This document shows positions 44,311 through 54,575 of a stretch of 64,000 nt of DNA, one piece after another. The position numbers and the translations under genes were made by a program. The number at the start of each line of letters is the position of its first letter. Position 1 is the first letter of the stretch. The notes beneath the pieces are model-generated. The model did no database searches and was not told the DNA's origin. It was given only the letters and a program-made list of their open reading frames with translations. The DNA is taken from positions 35,770-99,769 of the forward strand of contig NZ_JAELTX010000004.1 of assembly GCF_016429065.1 (NCBI RefSeq). The letters run 5' to 3'. This DNA is from Pedobacter sp. ASV17 (GTDB lineage Bacteria; Bacteroidota; Bacteroidia; Sphingobacteriales; Sphingobacteriaceae).

Positions 44311-44359
44311 GTCATCCTAAGCTTGCCGAAAAATACCATTTCGACAAGCTCAATGTGAC
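44311..44359. repeat. Palindromic intergenic repeat (REP-like)
   Basis: GTCATcctaAGCTTG pairs with CAAGCTcaatgTGAC. This type, GTCAT...GTGAC, is common between genes in Bacteroidota genomes. It lies between tldE and tldD copy 1 and may attenuate or stabilise the transcript. Confidence 0.65.
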
Positions 44360-44369
44360 AGTTTAATTT

Positions 44370-45686
44370 TTATATCGCGTCAGATAATGACGAGAAGGTA
44401 AAGTCTCTAATTTTCATTGGCGGAATAAGTCCACTACCTGTACGTACAGGTTTTCCCAATGCTTCAACATTGTTCAGCATAATAACCGGACTTTCGTTGA
44501 ACCTAAAGTTTTTGATTGGGAACTTGATTTCACCATTTTCAATGTAGAAAGTACCATCGCGGGTAAGTCCTGTTAGTAATAAAGATTGAGGATCAACCAT
44601 ACGGATATACCAAAAACGCGTTACCAAAATCCCTTTTTCTGTACTCTTGATCAAGTCTTCCAGCGATTGGTTGCCACCCTCCATCACCAAACTACGGCTA
44701 AAAGGAAGTGGCTGTACATTCTTTTGAGAAGCCCAGTACCTTGAATACGATAGGTTTTTAACCACGCCATTTTGTACCCATTGTGTTCTGGTGACAGGTA
44801 AACCATCGCCACTCCAAGTAGCACCTGGTATTTCAGGGTTAAGCGGATCTGAATAGATATTTACATTTTCAGAAAACAACTGTTCGCCCAAACGGGTACC
44901 ACCACCTTTTTTGCTCATAAAGCTACGACCTTCGTCGGCACTACGCGCATCAAAACCTCTGAACATATTGCCCAACATATCGCTGGCTGCTAAAGGCTCT
45001 AAAATGACGGTGTATTTTCCTGGTTCAATGGCTTTGGCACCAGCAGACCCGTTGGCTTTGCTTGCGGCAATTTTAGTTAATGCAAGCGTGTCCATTTTGC
45101 TCAAATTATTGAAATCTTGATCTACATAGCCAGATCCCGTACCTTGCTTGTTACGCATGGTTACCGAAAACGATACATTAGTGCTTTTGTTGTAGGCAAA
45201 CAAGCCTTTCGAATTCATGATGGAATTGAAACGGGTGCTGTTCTCTAGGAAACCAGCGGCTTCCAAACCTCCAGCTTTGGATACGCCAAGGCTTTTGGAT
45301 ACCATTTCGGCTCTGGTTTCAGGCGTCATGGCAGCGGTGTTGGCATTAAAGGTTAATGATTCCGCAAAAGTTTGTGGACCCAAAGGAGGCATGTACTCTG
45401 GATTTTCAGGAGCTAGCATGGCCAATTCTTCGGCCCTTTTTACTACCTTTTGTAGGGAAGCATCATCAAACTCGTTAATGGTGGCTGTTCCTGTTTTTTT
45501 ACCAAAAGTGGCGCTTACGCCTAAACTCATTACATCTATTTGCCCTGCGGTTGAAACGGCATTTCTGGCATAGCGGATGTTACCGCCGTCAGAGCCATTT
45601 AAACTTACTTCACAAGCATCGGCCTTGGCATAGCTCAATACCTTTTTTAAAATTGCTTGTGCTTCTTCTTTACTTAATATGGCCAT
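44370..45686 (-). CDS. tldE: TldE/PmbA-family protein
   Basis: The protein has 438 residues without a signal peptide and without HExxxH, as expected for TldE/PmbA, the non-catalytic partner of TldD. Motifs: AILSKEEAQAILKKVLSYAK at the start, GATWSGDGLPVTRTQWVQNG in the middle and RTGSGLIPPMKIRDFTFSS near the end. It lies one base after the second tldD, so the two are co-translated. Confidence 0.92.
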   Translation of the reverse strand: MAILSKEEAQAILKKVLSYAKADACEVSLNGSDGGNIRYARNAVSTAGQIDVMSLGVSATFGKKTGTATINEFDDASLQKVVKRAEELAMLAPENPEYMPPLGPQTFAESLTFNANTAAMTPETRAEMVSKSLGVSKAGGLEAAGFLENSTRFNSIMNSKGLFAYNKSTNVSFSVTMRNKQGTGSGYVDQDFNNLSKMDTLALTKIAASKANGSAGAKAIEPGKYTVILEPLAASDMLGNMFRGFDARSADEGRSFMSKKGGGTRLGEQLFSENVNIYSDPLNPEIPGATWSGDGLPVTRTQWVQNGVVKNLSYSRYWASQKNVQPLPFSRSLVMEGGNQSLEDLIKSTEKGILVTRFWYIRMVDPQSLLLTGLTRDGTFYIENGEIKFPIKNFRFNESPVIMLNNVEALGKPVRTGSGLIPPMKIRDFTFSSLSDAI

Positions 45687-45687
45687 A

Positions 45688-47322
45688 TTATATTTTTCTT
45701 GCTGTATTAATTACGTTAACTCCATTAAAACGGGTGGTGGCACTACCATGCGAAACGGCACTGCTTTGTGATGGTTGTCCTTTACCATCGTTGAAAGAAC
45801 CGCCTAAACGATAGTCGCTTTGATCGCAAATATCGGTACACGAATTCCAGAACTCTTGTGTATTGGCTTGGTAAGCCACATCGTTAAGCATGCCTACAAT
45901 TTTTCCGTTTTTGATCTCGTAGAAAATCTGTCCACCAAATTGGAAATTGTAGCGTTGTTGATCGATAGAGAAACTACCATCCCCAATAATGTAAATGCCT
46001 TTCTCTACGTTTTTGATCATGTCATCAACGCTTAGTTTTTCTTTACCCGCTTGTAGCGATACGTTTGGCATTCTTTGGAATTGCACATCATCCCAACCTT
46101 GGGCATAGCAGCAACCTTGCGATTCGTTTAGCCCTATGATATGTGCCTGATCTCTAATGGCCTGATAATTTACCAGCACACCATCTTTAATCAAATCCCA
46201 TTTTTTACATTTTACCCCTTCATCATCATAACCTACGGCACCTAGTGAACCTACCTGTGTTTTATCAGCAAACAAATTCACTTTGTTGCTGCCAAATTTG
46301 AAGTTTTTAGATTGCCATTTGTCCAAGGTAAGGAAACTGGTTCCTGCGTAGTTGGCTTCGTAGCCTAACACACGGTCAAGCTCGGTAGGGTGACCTACTG
46401 ATTCGTGGATGGTTAACCATAAGTGCGATGGATCTAATACCAAGTCGTATTTTCCTGGCTCTACCGATTTGGCGGTTACTTTTTCGGAAGCTACTTTGGC
46501 AGCCGATTTTACATCCTCTAACATATCATAACGACCTTTGTAACGGGTCACGATTCCTGCCACTTTATCTTCTGGACGGGCGTTCATATACTCATATCCC
46601 ATGCCCATTGGCGAACTTAAAGAATTACGGGTTTTGAACTGACCAGAAGCCCTGTCAATACGGGTAACATTAAAGGTTGGGTAAATACGGTGCACATCTT
46701 GATCGATGTAAGAACCATCGGTAGAAGCGAAATATTTTTGCTCGTTTACCGCAAAAATAGCCGAATTGACAAAGCTAGCGCCATTTTGCATCGCAATGTC
46801 GTTGACATTTAAGAGTAGGTCTACCTTTTCTTTTACAGGAACCTCAAAAGCATTGATCTCGATGGGTGTTTTCCAACTCACTTCACCATAACCTTTTTGA
46901 GGCGCTAGCTGTACAGGATCGCCTTGTATTTGAGCATTGGCTTTGGCTACGGCAACAGCCTGTTCAGCTGCTTTGGCAATGCCGTCTTTGGTGACTTTGT
47001 TAGTGGCGGCAAATCCCCAACAGCCATTTACGATTACGCGGATCCCTACACCATACGATTCGGTATTGGCAACGCCTTGTACTCTTTTTTCACGAGTGGC
47101 TACAAATTGGTTCAAATACCTGCCAATACGAACATCAGCATAGGAAGCACCTTTTGATTTGGCCGCATTTAGCGCCACATCGGCCAGTTCTTTTTTAATT
47201 TTTGGATCTACTCGGACCAGTGCCTGCTCGGGATCTATCGGCATTGCATAAGCAGATAGATCGGGGAGTACCAAGGCACCCATTCCCATTCCGGATAGAT
47301 AAAGGAAATCTTTTCTTTTCAA
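45688..47322 (-). CDS. tldD: TldD-family metalloprotease, copy 2
   Basis: The protein has 544 residues. The leader MKRKDFLYLSGMGMGALVLP has KRK in place of the twin arginines seen in copy 1. HESVGHPTELDRVLGYEANY at about residue 304 gives the zinc site. It is closely similar to copy 1 over the full length. First gene of the operon tldD-tldE-tldD. A single tldE appears to serve two tldD copies. Confidence 0.92.
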   Translation of the reverse strand: MKRKDFLYLSGMGMGALVLPDLSAYAMPIDPEQALVRVDPKIKKELADVALNAAKSKGASYADVRIGRYLNQFVATREKRVQGVANTESYGVGIRVIVNGCWGFAATNKVTKDGIAKAAEQAVAVAKANAQIQGDPVQLAPQKGYGEVSWKTPIEINAFEVPVKEKVDLLLNVNDIAMQNGASFVNSAIFAVNEQKYFASTDGSYIDQDVHRIYPTFNVTRIDRASGQFKTRNSLSSPMGMGYEYMNARPEDKVAGIVTRYKGRYDMLEDVKSAAKVASEKVTAKSVEPGKYDLVLDPSHLWLTIHESVGHPTELDRVLGYEANYAGTSFLTLDKWQSKNFKFGSNKVNLFADKTQVGSLGAVGYDDEGVKCKKWDLIKDGVLVNYQAIRDQAHIIGLNESQGCCYAQGWDDVQFQRMPNVSLQAGKEKLSVDDMIKNVEKGIYIIGDGSFSIDQQRYNFQFGGQIFYEIKNGKIVGMLNDVAYQANTQEFWNSCTDICDQSDYRLGGSFNDGKGQPSQSSAVSHGSATTRFNGVNVINTARKI

Positions 47323-47410
47323 AGTGGTTCGGTTTAGGTGATTAATAAACCAAATTAGTCAAATGGATAAACACTTGCCCTATACAAAGTATAACATTTT
47401 AGTTTCAAAG

Positions 47411-49192
47411 CTAATTTCGGTTGTATAGGCGGCTTTCGAACCACAGAAAACCAGCAGCTAATACAAAAGCCACAAAAAACCACCACTTGGAAATGGTCTT
47501 TTTAAGGATGAAAGTTGTTTCGGGCAAATTTTTTGAAGATGGATGCGACAAGGCGTAGTCCATATTTTGTGCGATACGTTGATTTGCGTTGAGTGCTTGC
47601 CAATTTTCTTTTCCAAAAACAAAAAAATGTTGCTTTTGGCCATCAATAGTAACTTGATGCCAGCCTGATTGTAATGGCCAGTATTGAAATTGCCAATGAT
47701 TATTGAACAGCATATTTTGTTGGCTAATAACAGCCTGTTGTTCGTTAATAATTGCGGGAACAGCAGCGCTAGGAGTTGCCAAACTAAAGTTAAGTTTGTT
47801 CATGGTTCTAGGCACATTGCTCGCGGTTTGTAATAAATAGCTTGGCGCTGCGCTACGGGTAGCAGCTTCAAATAGCGTGCTCCAATATCGGGCATAGTCC
47901 TGTTGGTTGCCTGTTAAACTCCATTGATAGCTATTGGGCAGGGTAGTGGCTACTATTTTTCCCTTGCCATATAATTTTTGTACGGCAATAGGCAATGGAC
48001 CATCCATTACCAATGGCTGCTGATCGGGATGGTTTCCTATTAAAAAAGGTACTTGCTCTGGTAAGGCTGCCAACTTTATTTGTGGTGAGGTTAATCGCAG
48101 CGGATTGATTTTTTCCTGCTTTTTGCTCGTGGTTAAGTTTAAGCTTTTCAACCAAGGCTCGGTGGTGTTAGGCTCTTGTACTAAAATAATTAAACCCAAT
48201 CCTTGCGCTACCGCTTGTTTAATGACCTGCTTTTCTGGAGCCGAGATGTTCTCAAACTCTTGTTGGTCTAACAGCAATACATCTTCCTTTTGCAGTAATG
48301 GTGTGCTTAAGCGACTAAGATCGATACGACTTCTGTTGAGGAATTCAATGCTGTATTTGTCTTTGCTGATTCGATTTCTCAATGCCAAAGCATATTGGTT
48401 TTCGTAGAGCCATTTTTTTAGGAAATTGTATTCGAAGCCAGGAGATGACCCTAGTACAACTATTTTTAAAGAGCTTTTGGCTAGGGTTTGTACAGGAATG
48501 GGTTCTTGGCTAAGCGTGTCTTTCCCTTGTAGTGCTACTAATTGTAAAACCGCCCGACCTTTTTGTTTGATTTGATGCTTGAGCGAAAACTTAGCCGTGC
48601 TATTTCCAACAATTTGGGTAGAATCTAAAGTCTTTCCAAAACCAATGAGTTTAAGGCTTACCGCTTTTGAAGCATCGTGACGATATTGACCTTGTACCAC
48701 CAAAGTTTCGCCTTCTTTCAGTTCATCTTTCCAATGACAGGCAATCACACCGCTTGGTTTTTCGGCAGGATAGAAATCGAGAGGAATGTTTTTGATTTGT
48801 TTTAGTTGCCCATCGGTCAATCCATAACCATAAACGGCTATTTTGTTGATTTCGGGATGTGCCGCCAAATGGTAGGCTAAATCAGGGAGGTAGTTGGCCT
48901 TGCGCTTTAAATTTGGCGCTAAGGTTTCATCAAGGAAGTACGTTTGGTGTGGGATATGGGCTAAGCTATCGGCGTGGTAGCCTGCGCTAATGATGTTCAG
49001 CTGCGTAGCTTGCTGTTTGCTTTGCTGGGAAATGCTAATGGGAATAACCAACAGGGCTAGCATTGCTACCGCCAATAGGCTGGCCAATACTCTTGCTCCA
49101 AGCCAATGTTTGTTTGGCCTTTTAATTTCTTGATACCCCAATAGGCACAACAACAGAAAACAAGCTATCCATATATAGAGGTTAAACGCCAT
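47411..49192 (-). CDS. Membrane protein of the BatA/MoxR operon
   Basis: The protein has 593 residues with two N-terminal membrane helices (about 4-20 and 36-54) and one at the C-terminus (about 572-590, WWFFVAFVLAAGFLWFESRL). The middle is periplasmic, with a glutamine amidotransferase-like stretch (KQVIKQAVAQGLGLIILVQE). This pattern is found in unnamed members of moxR-DUF58-BatA clusters. It is the last gene of the operon. No enzyme activity is visible. Confidence 0.75.
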   Translation of the reverse strand: MAFNLYIWIACFLLLCLLGYQEIKRPNKHWLGARVLASLLAVAMLALLVIPISISQQSKQQATQLNIISAGYHADSLAHIPHQTYFLDETLAPNLKRKANYLPDLAYHLAAHPEINKIAVYGYGLTDGQLKQIKNIPLDFYPAEKPSGVIACHWKDELKEGETLVVQGQYRHDASKAVSLKLIGFGKTLDSTQIVGNSTAKFSLKHQIKQKGRAVLQLVALQGKDTLSQEPIPVQTLAKSSLKIVVLGSSPGFEYNFLKKWLYENQYALALRNRISKDKYSIEFLNRSRIDLSRLSTPLLQKEDVLLLDQQEFENISAPEKQVIKQAVAQGLGLIILVQEPNTTEPWLKSLNLTTSKKQEKINPLRLTSPQIKLAALPEQVPFLIGNHPDQQPLVMDGPLPIAVQKLYGKGKIVATTLPNSYQWSLTGNQQDYARYWSTLFEAATRSAAPSYLLQTASNVPRTMNKLNFSLATPSAAVPAIINEQQAVISQQNMLFNNHWQFQYWPLQSGWHQVTIDGQKQHFFVFGKENWQALNANQRIAQNMDYALSHPSSKNLPETTFILKKTISKWWFFVAFVLAAGFLWFESRLYNRN

Positions 49193-49200
49193 TGCTGCCC

Positions 49201-51309
49201 TTAGTTTTTAAGATAATTAAAATATCGATCACTCAATTTCTTCACGCTTCCACCCATTTCTGCTTGCGGATTTGCCTTTTGGATACCGATTAATTGGTAA
49301 ATGGCTTTGGAAAGTTGATCTAAATCTTTTGCCTGTGGTGTTTTGGTATTCACTAAGTTCCGCAGACTTTTAAGTGCCCCCAAGTAACTTTCAGGATGAC
49401 TGGCTGCTGCTACAATGATTTGTCTTTCGGCACTTTGAAGTAGCGCTTTATCATTAGCGGTAAAAGCTTTTCCATCTTTGTGAAGGTTTAATAAGGATAA
49501 AAGGATGCGAAGTTCCTCATTGCTACGATCTTTATTTTCAAACTGCGCACTTTGTCGAGGTTCCACAATTTTGTCTAATTCGCCTGTTAGCCTTTTTTCA
49601 TTCTTTAATGCTGCCGTTTTAACGGTTGTTTTGGCTACGTAGGCTCTCGATTTTTGTTGTAAATCTTTCAGTAAACGCAACGCTTTGTATTCAAAAGGAA
49701 GTGCCTCTTGCGGTTTGTAAGTCCTTAATTTAAGTTCCGAAGTCCACATTTCATTGAGTACTGCTTTCAATTGTGCTTTAATGGCAGGTTCAAAAAAGGT
49801 GGCATCTTCCGCAATGTCGTGCTTGTGGGCGTAACGATCCATAATGGCTTGTACATCTCCAAATTTTTCTTCTCCGTGGTCGTGTCCATCATGCTCGTCA
49901 TGATCTTCGTGGTCGCCACCAATGGAGGTTTCGTTTTCTTCACCCAAGAATTTTCCGTAGCGCAATCGAAGGAGTTTTTGATCGATCGCCAAACCATTGC
50001 TTCTTTTGTTGAAATCTTCTGTGCTGAGACTTGCTCGTTCGCCGAGCAGTTTTTCGGTATCTAAAATAATCTGGCGCTGACTTCTGAAATACTCGGGTAC
50101 TAAATTTACCCCCGAGGCCATTCCCGCCATGCTCATCAACTCGGCAGTATCTACAATGTTCACCATGTAAACATCCGAACGGCTCAATTGCCCCTTATTA
50201 TCCTGTGCTTGGATAAAGAAATACAATTCGTCTCCAGGTTTCATGCCCAAGTTTCGTAAATCAATTGATTTTTGCAGTGCGATACTTTTAGTATTGGCAA
50301 AGGAAGCATCAAACGGTAAACGTTTCTCTGTAAAACTTACGCTTTCTCCTTTACCACTGGCCATGGTAGCAGAAATGTAAGCGCCAGTGATGCCATAATC
50401 GTCATTCAATTGTGCCTTAACGTTGATCCGCATCGGCTGACCAATATCAATAGTATGTTGTGGTTTTGGTTGCGTGATGTTAATTTTTACAGGATAATCT
50501 GGAATAACCTCAATTTGGTAGAGGTCAGATTTTTTGCCATCTAACTCCAGTTGATAAAAACCTTGCTTGTCCAGTTTTCTAGAGAAAGTCCACAAGGTGG
50601 AATCTTGATTCAAGGGTTTTAATTGAAGCTTTTCTACGTCATTAAAAAACACACGAAAATTACGGATAGCTTTATTCGTGCGGATGTTCCACACCACTTT
50701 GGCATCTAATTCGGCCTTAAGGTAAAATTGGTTTTGCTGTCTGCGAGATTTACCTGTATAGCTTGGTGGGGTAATTTCTACGGAGTAGCTCGAAATTTGC
50801 GGCAATACCTTTTCTTCCTTGTGGATGTTGGTGTTGTTTGCTTCGAGTTGGTTAGTAGCCGAATGGGGCCTTGTTGGAGGAATGAACAAATAGCAGCTTA
50901 GTCCAATCATTAAACATGCAAAGCTGACCCAATTTTTGAGTTGAAGGTCGCTAAAAATGTACTTCGTAGGCAGTAGAGGAAGTATCTTTCGGGCTTGTAA
51001 GCGTTGCAAAGTGCCCAATTGTGCTGGTGCTTTTAAAAGAAGGCCGCTGCTTTCTTCCAGTTCGGGAAACTGGCTATCAAGGTGGCGTACCATGTGTTGC
51101 TCGTTGATTTTCCATAGGGGATGAATCCCTAAAAATACCCCCGCAGACAATACAAAAGCAGTAAAGTAAGTCCAATAACCTGTACCGAAAAAATAGTGGA
51201 GTAAGCTGCCTACCAGCAGTGCAATGCCCAAACTTAAGGCTAGGCCCTGTAAGCTGAGCAGTAAAATCCTTCTGCTTTTTAACCCTTGTATGTATCCTTT
51301 GCCTTCCAT
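49201..51309 (-). CDS. DUF4175-like membrane protein with a His-rich loop
   Basis: The protein has 702 residues. Two N-terminal helices (ILLLSLQGLALSLGIALLVG and TYFTAFVLSAGVFLGIHPLW) and a third near 135 are followed by a long periplasmic region. A short His/Asp/Glu cluster at ~465-480 (HEDHDEHDGHDHGEE) may bind metal. Similar to DUF4175 proteins of MoxR operons. It lies one base after the BatA-type gene. Confidence 0.75.
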   Translation of the reverse strand: MEGKGYIQGLKSRRILLLSLQGLALSLGIALLVGSLLHYFFGTGYWTYFTAFVLSAGVFLGIHPLWKINEQHMVRHLDSQFPELEESSGLLLKAPAQLGTLQRLQARKILPLLPTKYIFSDLQLKNWVSFACLMIGLSCYLFIPPTRPHSATNQLEANNTNIHKEEKVLPQISSYSVEITPPSYTGKSRRQQNQFYLKAELDAKVVWNIRTNKAIRNFRVFFNDVEKLQLKPLNQDSTLWTFSRKLDKQGFYQLELDGKKSDLYQIEVIPDYPVKINITQPKPQHTIDIGQPMRINVKAQLNDDYGITGAYISATMASGKGESVSFTEKRLPFDASFANTKSIALQKSIDLRNLGMKPGDELYFFIQAQDNKGQLSRSDVYMVNIVDTAELMSMAGMASGVNLVPEYFRSQRQIILDTEKLLGERASLSTEDFNKRSNGLAIDQKLLRLRYGKFLGEENETSIGGDHEDHDEHDGHDHGEEKFGDVQAIMDRYAHKHDIAEDATFFEPAIKAQLKAVLNEMWTSELKLRTYKPQEALPFEYKALRLLKDLQQKSRAYVAKTTVKTAALKNEKRLTGELDKIVEPRQSAQFENKDRSNEELRILLSLLNLHKDGKAFTANDKALLQSAERQIIVAAASHPESYLGALKSLRNLVNTKTPQAKDLDQLSKAIYQLIGIQKANPQAEMGGSVKKLSDRYFNYLKN

Positions 51310-51310
51310 A

Positions 51311-52687
51311 TTATGCCTGTTTCAAAGGAGTTTGTTTACGATAGGTCAATATACGTTCCACTAAAAACACCAAAAATGCCACTACCCAAAGATATTTGTC
51401 CAAGTTTAGGTTTGATGAAAGAAGGGTGGGATTGTCTTTGGAATTTTCAAAAGTAGCAATGGGTTGTGCATTCACTTGAGCTGGGGAAGCTTTTTCCTCA
51501 AAGCCAAATTGCTTGTTAGTTTGGCCATACAATAAAGGGAATAGTACTTCCGCAAATTGCTCTTTCCATACCAAATCGGTCCATTGTGGGTTTAACCTGC
51601 TGTAAAAGGTGTATTCATGTACCTGTTGTTGTTGCTGTACCGTTAAAAGTGCTTCTCCAAAGCCATCTTCCCATAGGCTTTGTCCTGTTGCTTGGCTAGC
51701 TATTCGCTTTAAAAGCTTCGCTGAGGAAGCATTGCCAAGTGAAGTATTCCCAAAGCTGATGAAGCTATTTTCGTCGGTGGTTTTTCCCTTGGCATATTTA
51801 AACAATACCCCATTGGCTTTTAGGTTTTTGCGAACATCATTGGGAACATCAGTATCTGCCAGCCAAAAAATGGCATCTAAGGACTGCTTGCTGCTTTGGC
51901 TATAAATGGTAATCGGTTGATCAAGGTATTCGCCAATGGCATTAACGGCTGCTTTTACGTATTTGCCATCCAAAGCATTGCTGGAATGGATAAGTACTTG
52001 CATTGCGGGAACTAATGAACCTTTTTCTCGCTGATAAATGACCGTGCTGCCGTTAGCTTGAGCCTTTAAATTCAGGTTTAAAAAGGATCTGCTGTAAGAT
52101 GTTAAAGTATCCAAAGGCGGTGTTTGCCAATGCACCTGTAAATGGAGTTTTGGTAATTCCTCTTCAAAACCTAAGGCCGTTTTAGGTGCAAATATCCATA
52201 CGGGGTACTGGTTGGGGAGCTGATGGTTAGCTTGTTTAAGCAACGAAATAAAGCTCAATGGAGGAAGGCTATCGGTAGTTGCATTTACCGTGTCTTTAAG
52301 TGAGAGCGATTTAAAACCTAAACCTAAACGACGGAACTCAAAACCTTTGTTCAGTAAAGAATCGATGGTTTTACGATGATTTTGATAAGTTGCTTTTAGG
52401 TTTTGCTGTTCTGCCAAAATCCAGCCGCCTTGTTTGGCCAGTGGTTTACCCTTTAAGAAAGGTTGTGCCAATAGAAGGGCCAATATGGCCAGCAACAAAC
52501 AGCGTAATAGCAGCAATAGCCAATCACTGATCACGAAACTTCTGGCGTTTGATGCCGCACTTTCTCCCATTAAGGAAATACTGCCCACTTTAAAGGTTTT
52601 GCCCTGTTTTATTCGCCATAAATGAATAATGATAGGAACAAGGAGTGCCGTTAAGGCCAATAAACCTATAGGGTATAGCAAATTCAC
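51311..52687 (-). CDS. BatA-type membrane protein
   Basis: The protein has 458 residues. The N-terminus (MNLLYPIGLLALTALLVPII then IHLWRIKQGKTFKVGSISLM) is the BatA N-terminal membrane domain. A second helix follows (WLLLLLRCLLLAILALLLAQ) and a third near the C-terminus (YLWVVAFLVFLVERILTYR). The middle is periplasmic. The role is in envelope stress or protein quality control by analogy with Bat proteins. Confidence 0.85.
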   Translation of the reverse strand: MNLLYPIGLLALTALLVPIIIHLWRIKQGKTFKVGSISLMGESAASNARSFVISDWLLLLLRCLLLAILALLLAQPFLKGKPLAKQGGWILAEQQNLKATYQNHRKTIDSLLNKGFEFRRLGLGFKSLSLKDTVNATTDSLPPLSFISLLKQANHQLPNQYPVWIFAPKTALGFEEELPKLHLQVHWQTPPLDTLTSYSRSFLNLNLKAQANGSTVIYQREKGSLVPAMQVLIHSSNALDGKYVKAAVNAIGEYLDQPITIYSQSSKQSLDAIFWLADTDVPNDVRKNLKANGVLFKYAKGKTTDENSFISFGNTSLGNASSAKLLKRIASQATGQSLWEDGFGEALLTVQQQQQVHEYTFYSRLNPQWTDLVWKEQFAEVLFPLLYGQTNKQFGFEEKASPAQVNAQPIATFENSKDNPTLLSSNLNLDKYLWVVAFLVFLVERILTYRKQTPLKQA

Positions 52688-52689
52688 GG

Positions 52690-53577
52690 TTAATGGTTTA
52701 GCTTATTTCTTTGGTTTAAAAAATCTCTCAAAGCCTGATCAAGTACTTCATTGGTGTTCAGGGTTCTGTAATAGATGTTTCTGTTCAGCATTTCCTTTCT
52801 GGTGTTCTGCAAATATTCGTTCATCCTTTCCTGATAGGCACTTTTTGCCTTTTTTTGATCCAATTGGATGATCTGTCCACTTTCTAGATCTTCAAAGGAC
52901 GAAAAACCCTTAAAATCAAGTTCTAATTCATTGTTGGAAAGAAGGTGGAACACCAAAATTTCATGTCTTAAAGGCAACAGCGTATCCAATAGTTTCAGTA
53001 GTTCATCATCTTGTTGGTAAAAATCGGTGAAGAAAACCAAGAGCTCTCTCTTGCGTGGGCCAGCAAATATTTCTTTGTATTGGATTTGTTGGGTAAAACC
53101 ACCTTCGGGCTTAATATTTTCCAGTTGATAGAACAAACGGTTCAAGTGTTGGAAATCTTGGCGAGTGTTCATGGCAAACAGCCCTGTATTTTTGAAGATG
53201 TACAAACCTACGGCGTCGCCCTGTAAATTGGCCAAATAAGCTAATGAAGCCGCGGCATAACGGGCGTAATCCATTTTGGTTTGGTAGCCATCGCTATGGT
53301 TCATGGATGCACTGGCATCTACCAATAAACGGACTGAAATGCTGGTTTCCATCTCCGATTCGCGGATGTAATAACGATCTGAACGCGCAAACATCTTCCA
53401 ATCTAACGAGCGTAAATCGTCGCCAGCTTGGTAACTTCTGTACTGACTAAATTCCATACCAGCCCCTTTAATGGTACTTTTGTTAATCCCATGCATAAAG
53501 CCATCTATCGTTGCTTTTGCCGCTAACGATAAAGGTTTGATGGCCATCAATACTTTAGGATCAAGGAGTTTGCTCAT
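52690..53577 (-). CDS. DUF58-family protein
   Basis: The protein has 295 residues. It starts with LDPKVLMAIKPLSLAAKATI and contains the DUF58 signature GAGMEFSQYRSYQAGDDLRS then LDWKMFARSDRYYIRE. A von Willebrand-like fold follows (VRLLVDASASMNHSDGYQTK has a MIDAS-like DxSxS). DUF58 proteins act with MoxR ATPases. It directly abuts moxR (shared base 53577). Confidence 0.92.
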   Translation of the reverse strand: MSKLLDPKVLMAIKPLSLAAKATIDGFMHGINKSTIKGAGMEFSQYRSYQAGDDLRSLDWKMFARSDRYYIRESEMETSISVRLLVDASASMNHSDGYQTKMDYARYAAASLAYLANLQGDAVGLYIFKNTGLFAMNTRQDFQHLNRLFYQLENIKPEGGFTQQIQYKEIFAGPRKRELLVFFTDFYQQDDELLKLLDTLLPLRHEILVFHLLSNNELELDFKGFSSFEDLESGQIIQLDQKKAKSAYQERMNEYLQNTRKEMLNRNIYYRTLNTNEVLDQALRDFLNQRNKLNH

Positions 53578-54575
53578 TAGATGTTGTTTTTGGGTCTTGA
53601 TACCGCTTTTAACAACTCGTCGGTAGCTTTGTCTGCGGTGATGTTTTCGGCATCAGCTTTAAAATTCATCAATACCCGATGACGGAGGACAGGATAGGCC
53701 ATGGTTTGGAGGTCTTCCATCACTACCGCATATCTGCCTTTAAATAGGGCACGGGCTTTTGCGGTTAAAATCAATGCCTGGCCAGCACGAGGTCCTGCGC
53801 CCCAACGTACCCATTCTTTGATAAAAGGTACAGTAGTGGTTTCGGGTCTGGTAGCACGAACCAATTCGCTGGTAAAGCTAATGAGGTCGTCGCTAATGCT
53901 CACCTCACGGGTAAGTTTTTGTAATTGCTTGATTTCTTCGGCGCCAATAATGGCATTTACTTTGGTCTGCTTAGCGCCTGTAGTACTGCTCAAAATTTTG
54001 GTTTCTTCGGCAGCAGTAGGGTAGCCTATTTTAATATAAAGTAAAAATCGGTCTAACTGTGCTTCGGGCAAAGGATAAGTTCCCGCTTGCTCAATGGGGT
54101 TTTGCGTAGCCAATATAAAAAACGGACGATCCAAAGGATAGGTTTGTCCTGCATAGGTCACTTCAAATTCTTGCATGGCCTCTAACAAAGCCGACTGCGT
54201 TTTGGGTGGCGTACGGTTCACCTCATCAGCCAAAATGATATTGGCAAATAATGGTCCTTTGTTAAATTTAAAGAAACGCTTGCCCGTGCTGTGGTCTTCC
54301 TCCAAAATTTCAGTACCAATAATGTCGGTAGGCATCAAATCTGGTGTAAACTGGATGCGCCTAAAAGAAAGGTCTAAAGCTTGGGCCATGGTGCGTACCA
54401 TTAAGGTTTTGGCCAAGCCTGGCACACCTTCCAGTAAGCAATGTCCGCCAGCCATAAGGGCAATGAGCATTTCGTCAATGATCTCGTCTTGCCCTACAAT
54501 TACCTTCTGGATTTCGGCTTTTAAGGAAGTAATTTTTTGAATAAGGTGATTTAGGTTGTCTGTTGAAATTTCCAC
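53577..54575 (-). CDS. moxR: MoxR-family AAA+ ATPase
   Basis: The protein has 332 residues. Walker A is HCLLEGVPGLAKTLMVR at about 50; Walker B is ANIILADEVNRTPPKTQSAL at about 112; sensor regions include FILATQNPIEQAGTYPLPEA. MoxR chaperones remodel or activate VWA/DUF58 partners. It is first in the operon, divergent from the DUF4159 gene across 150 bp. Confidence 0.95.
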   Translation of the reverse strand: MEISTDNLNHLIQKITSLKAEIQKVIVGQDEIIDEMLIALMAGGHCLLEGVPGLAKTLMVRTMAQALDLSFRRIQFTPDLMPTDIIGTEILEEDHSTGKRFFKFNKGPLFANIILADEVNRTPPKTQSALLEAMQEFEVTYAGQTYPLDRPFFILATQNPIEQAGTYPLPEAQLDRFLLYIKIGYPTAAEETKILSSTTGAKQTKVNAIIGAEEIKQLQKLTREVSISDDLISFTSELVRATRPETTTVPFIKEWVRWGAGPRAGQALILTAKARALFKGRYAVVMEDLQTMAYPVLRHRVLMNFKADAENITADKATDELLKAVSRPKNNI

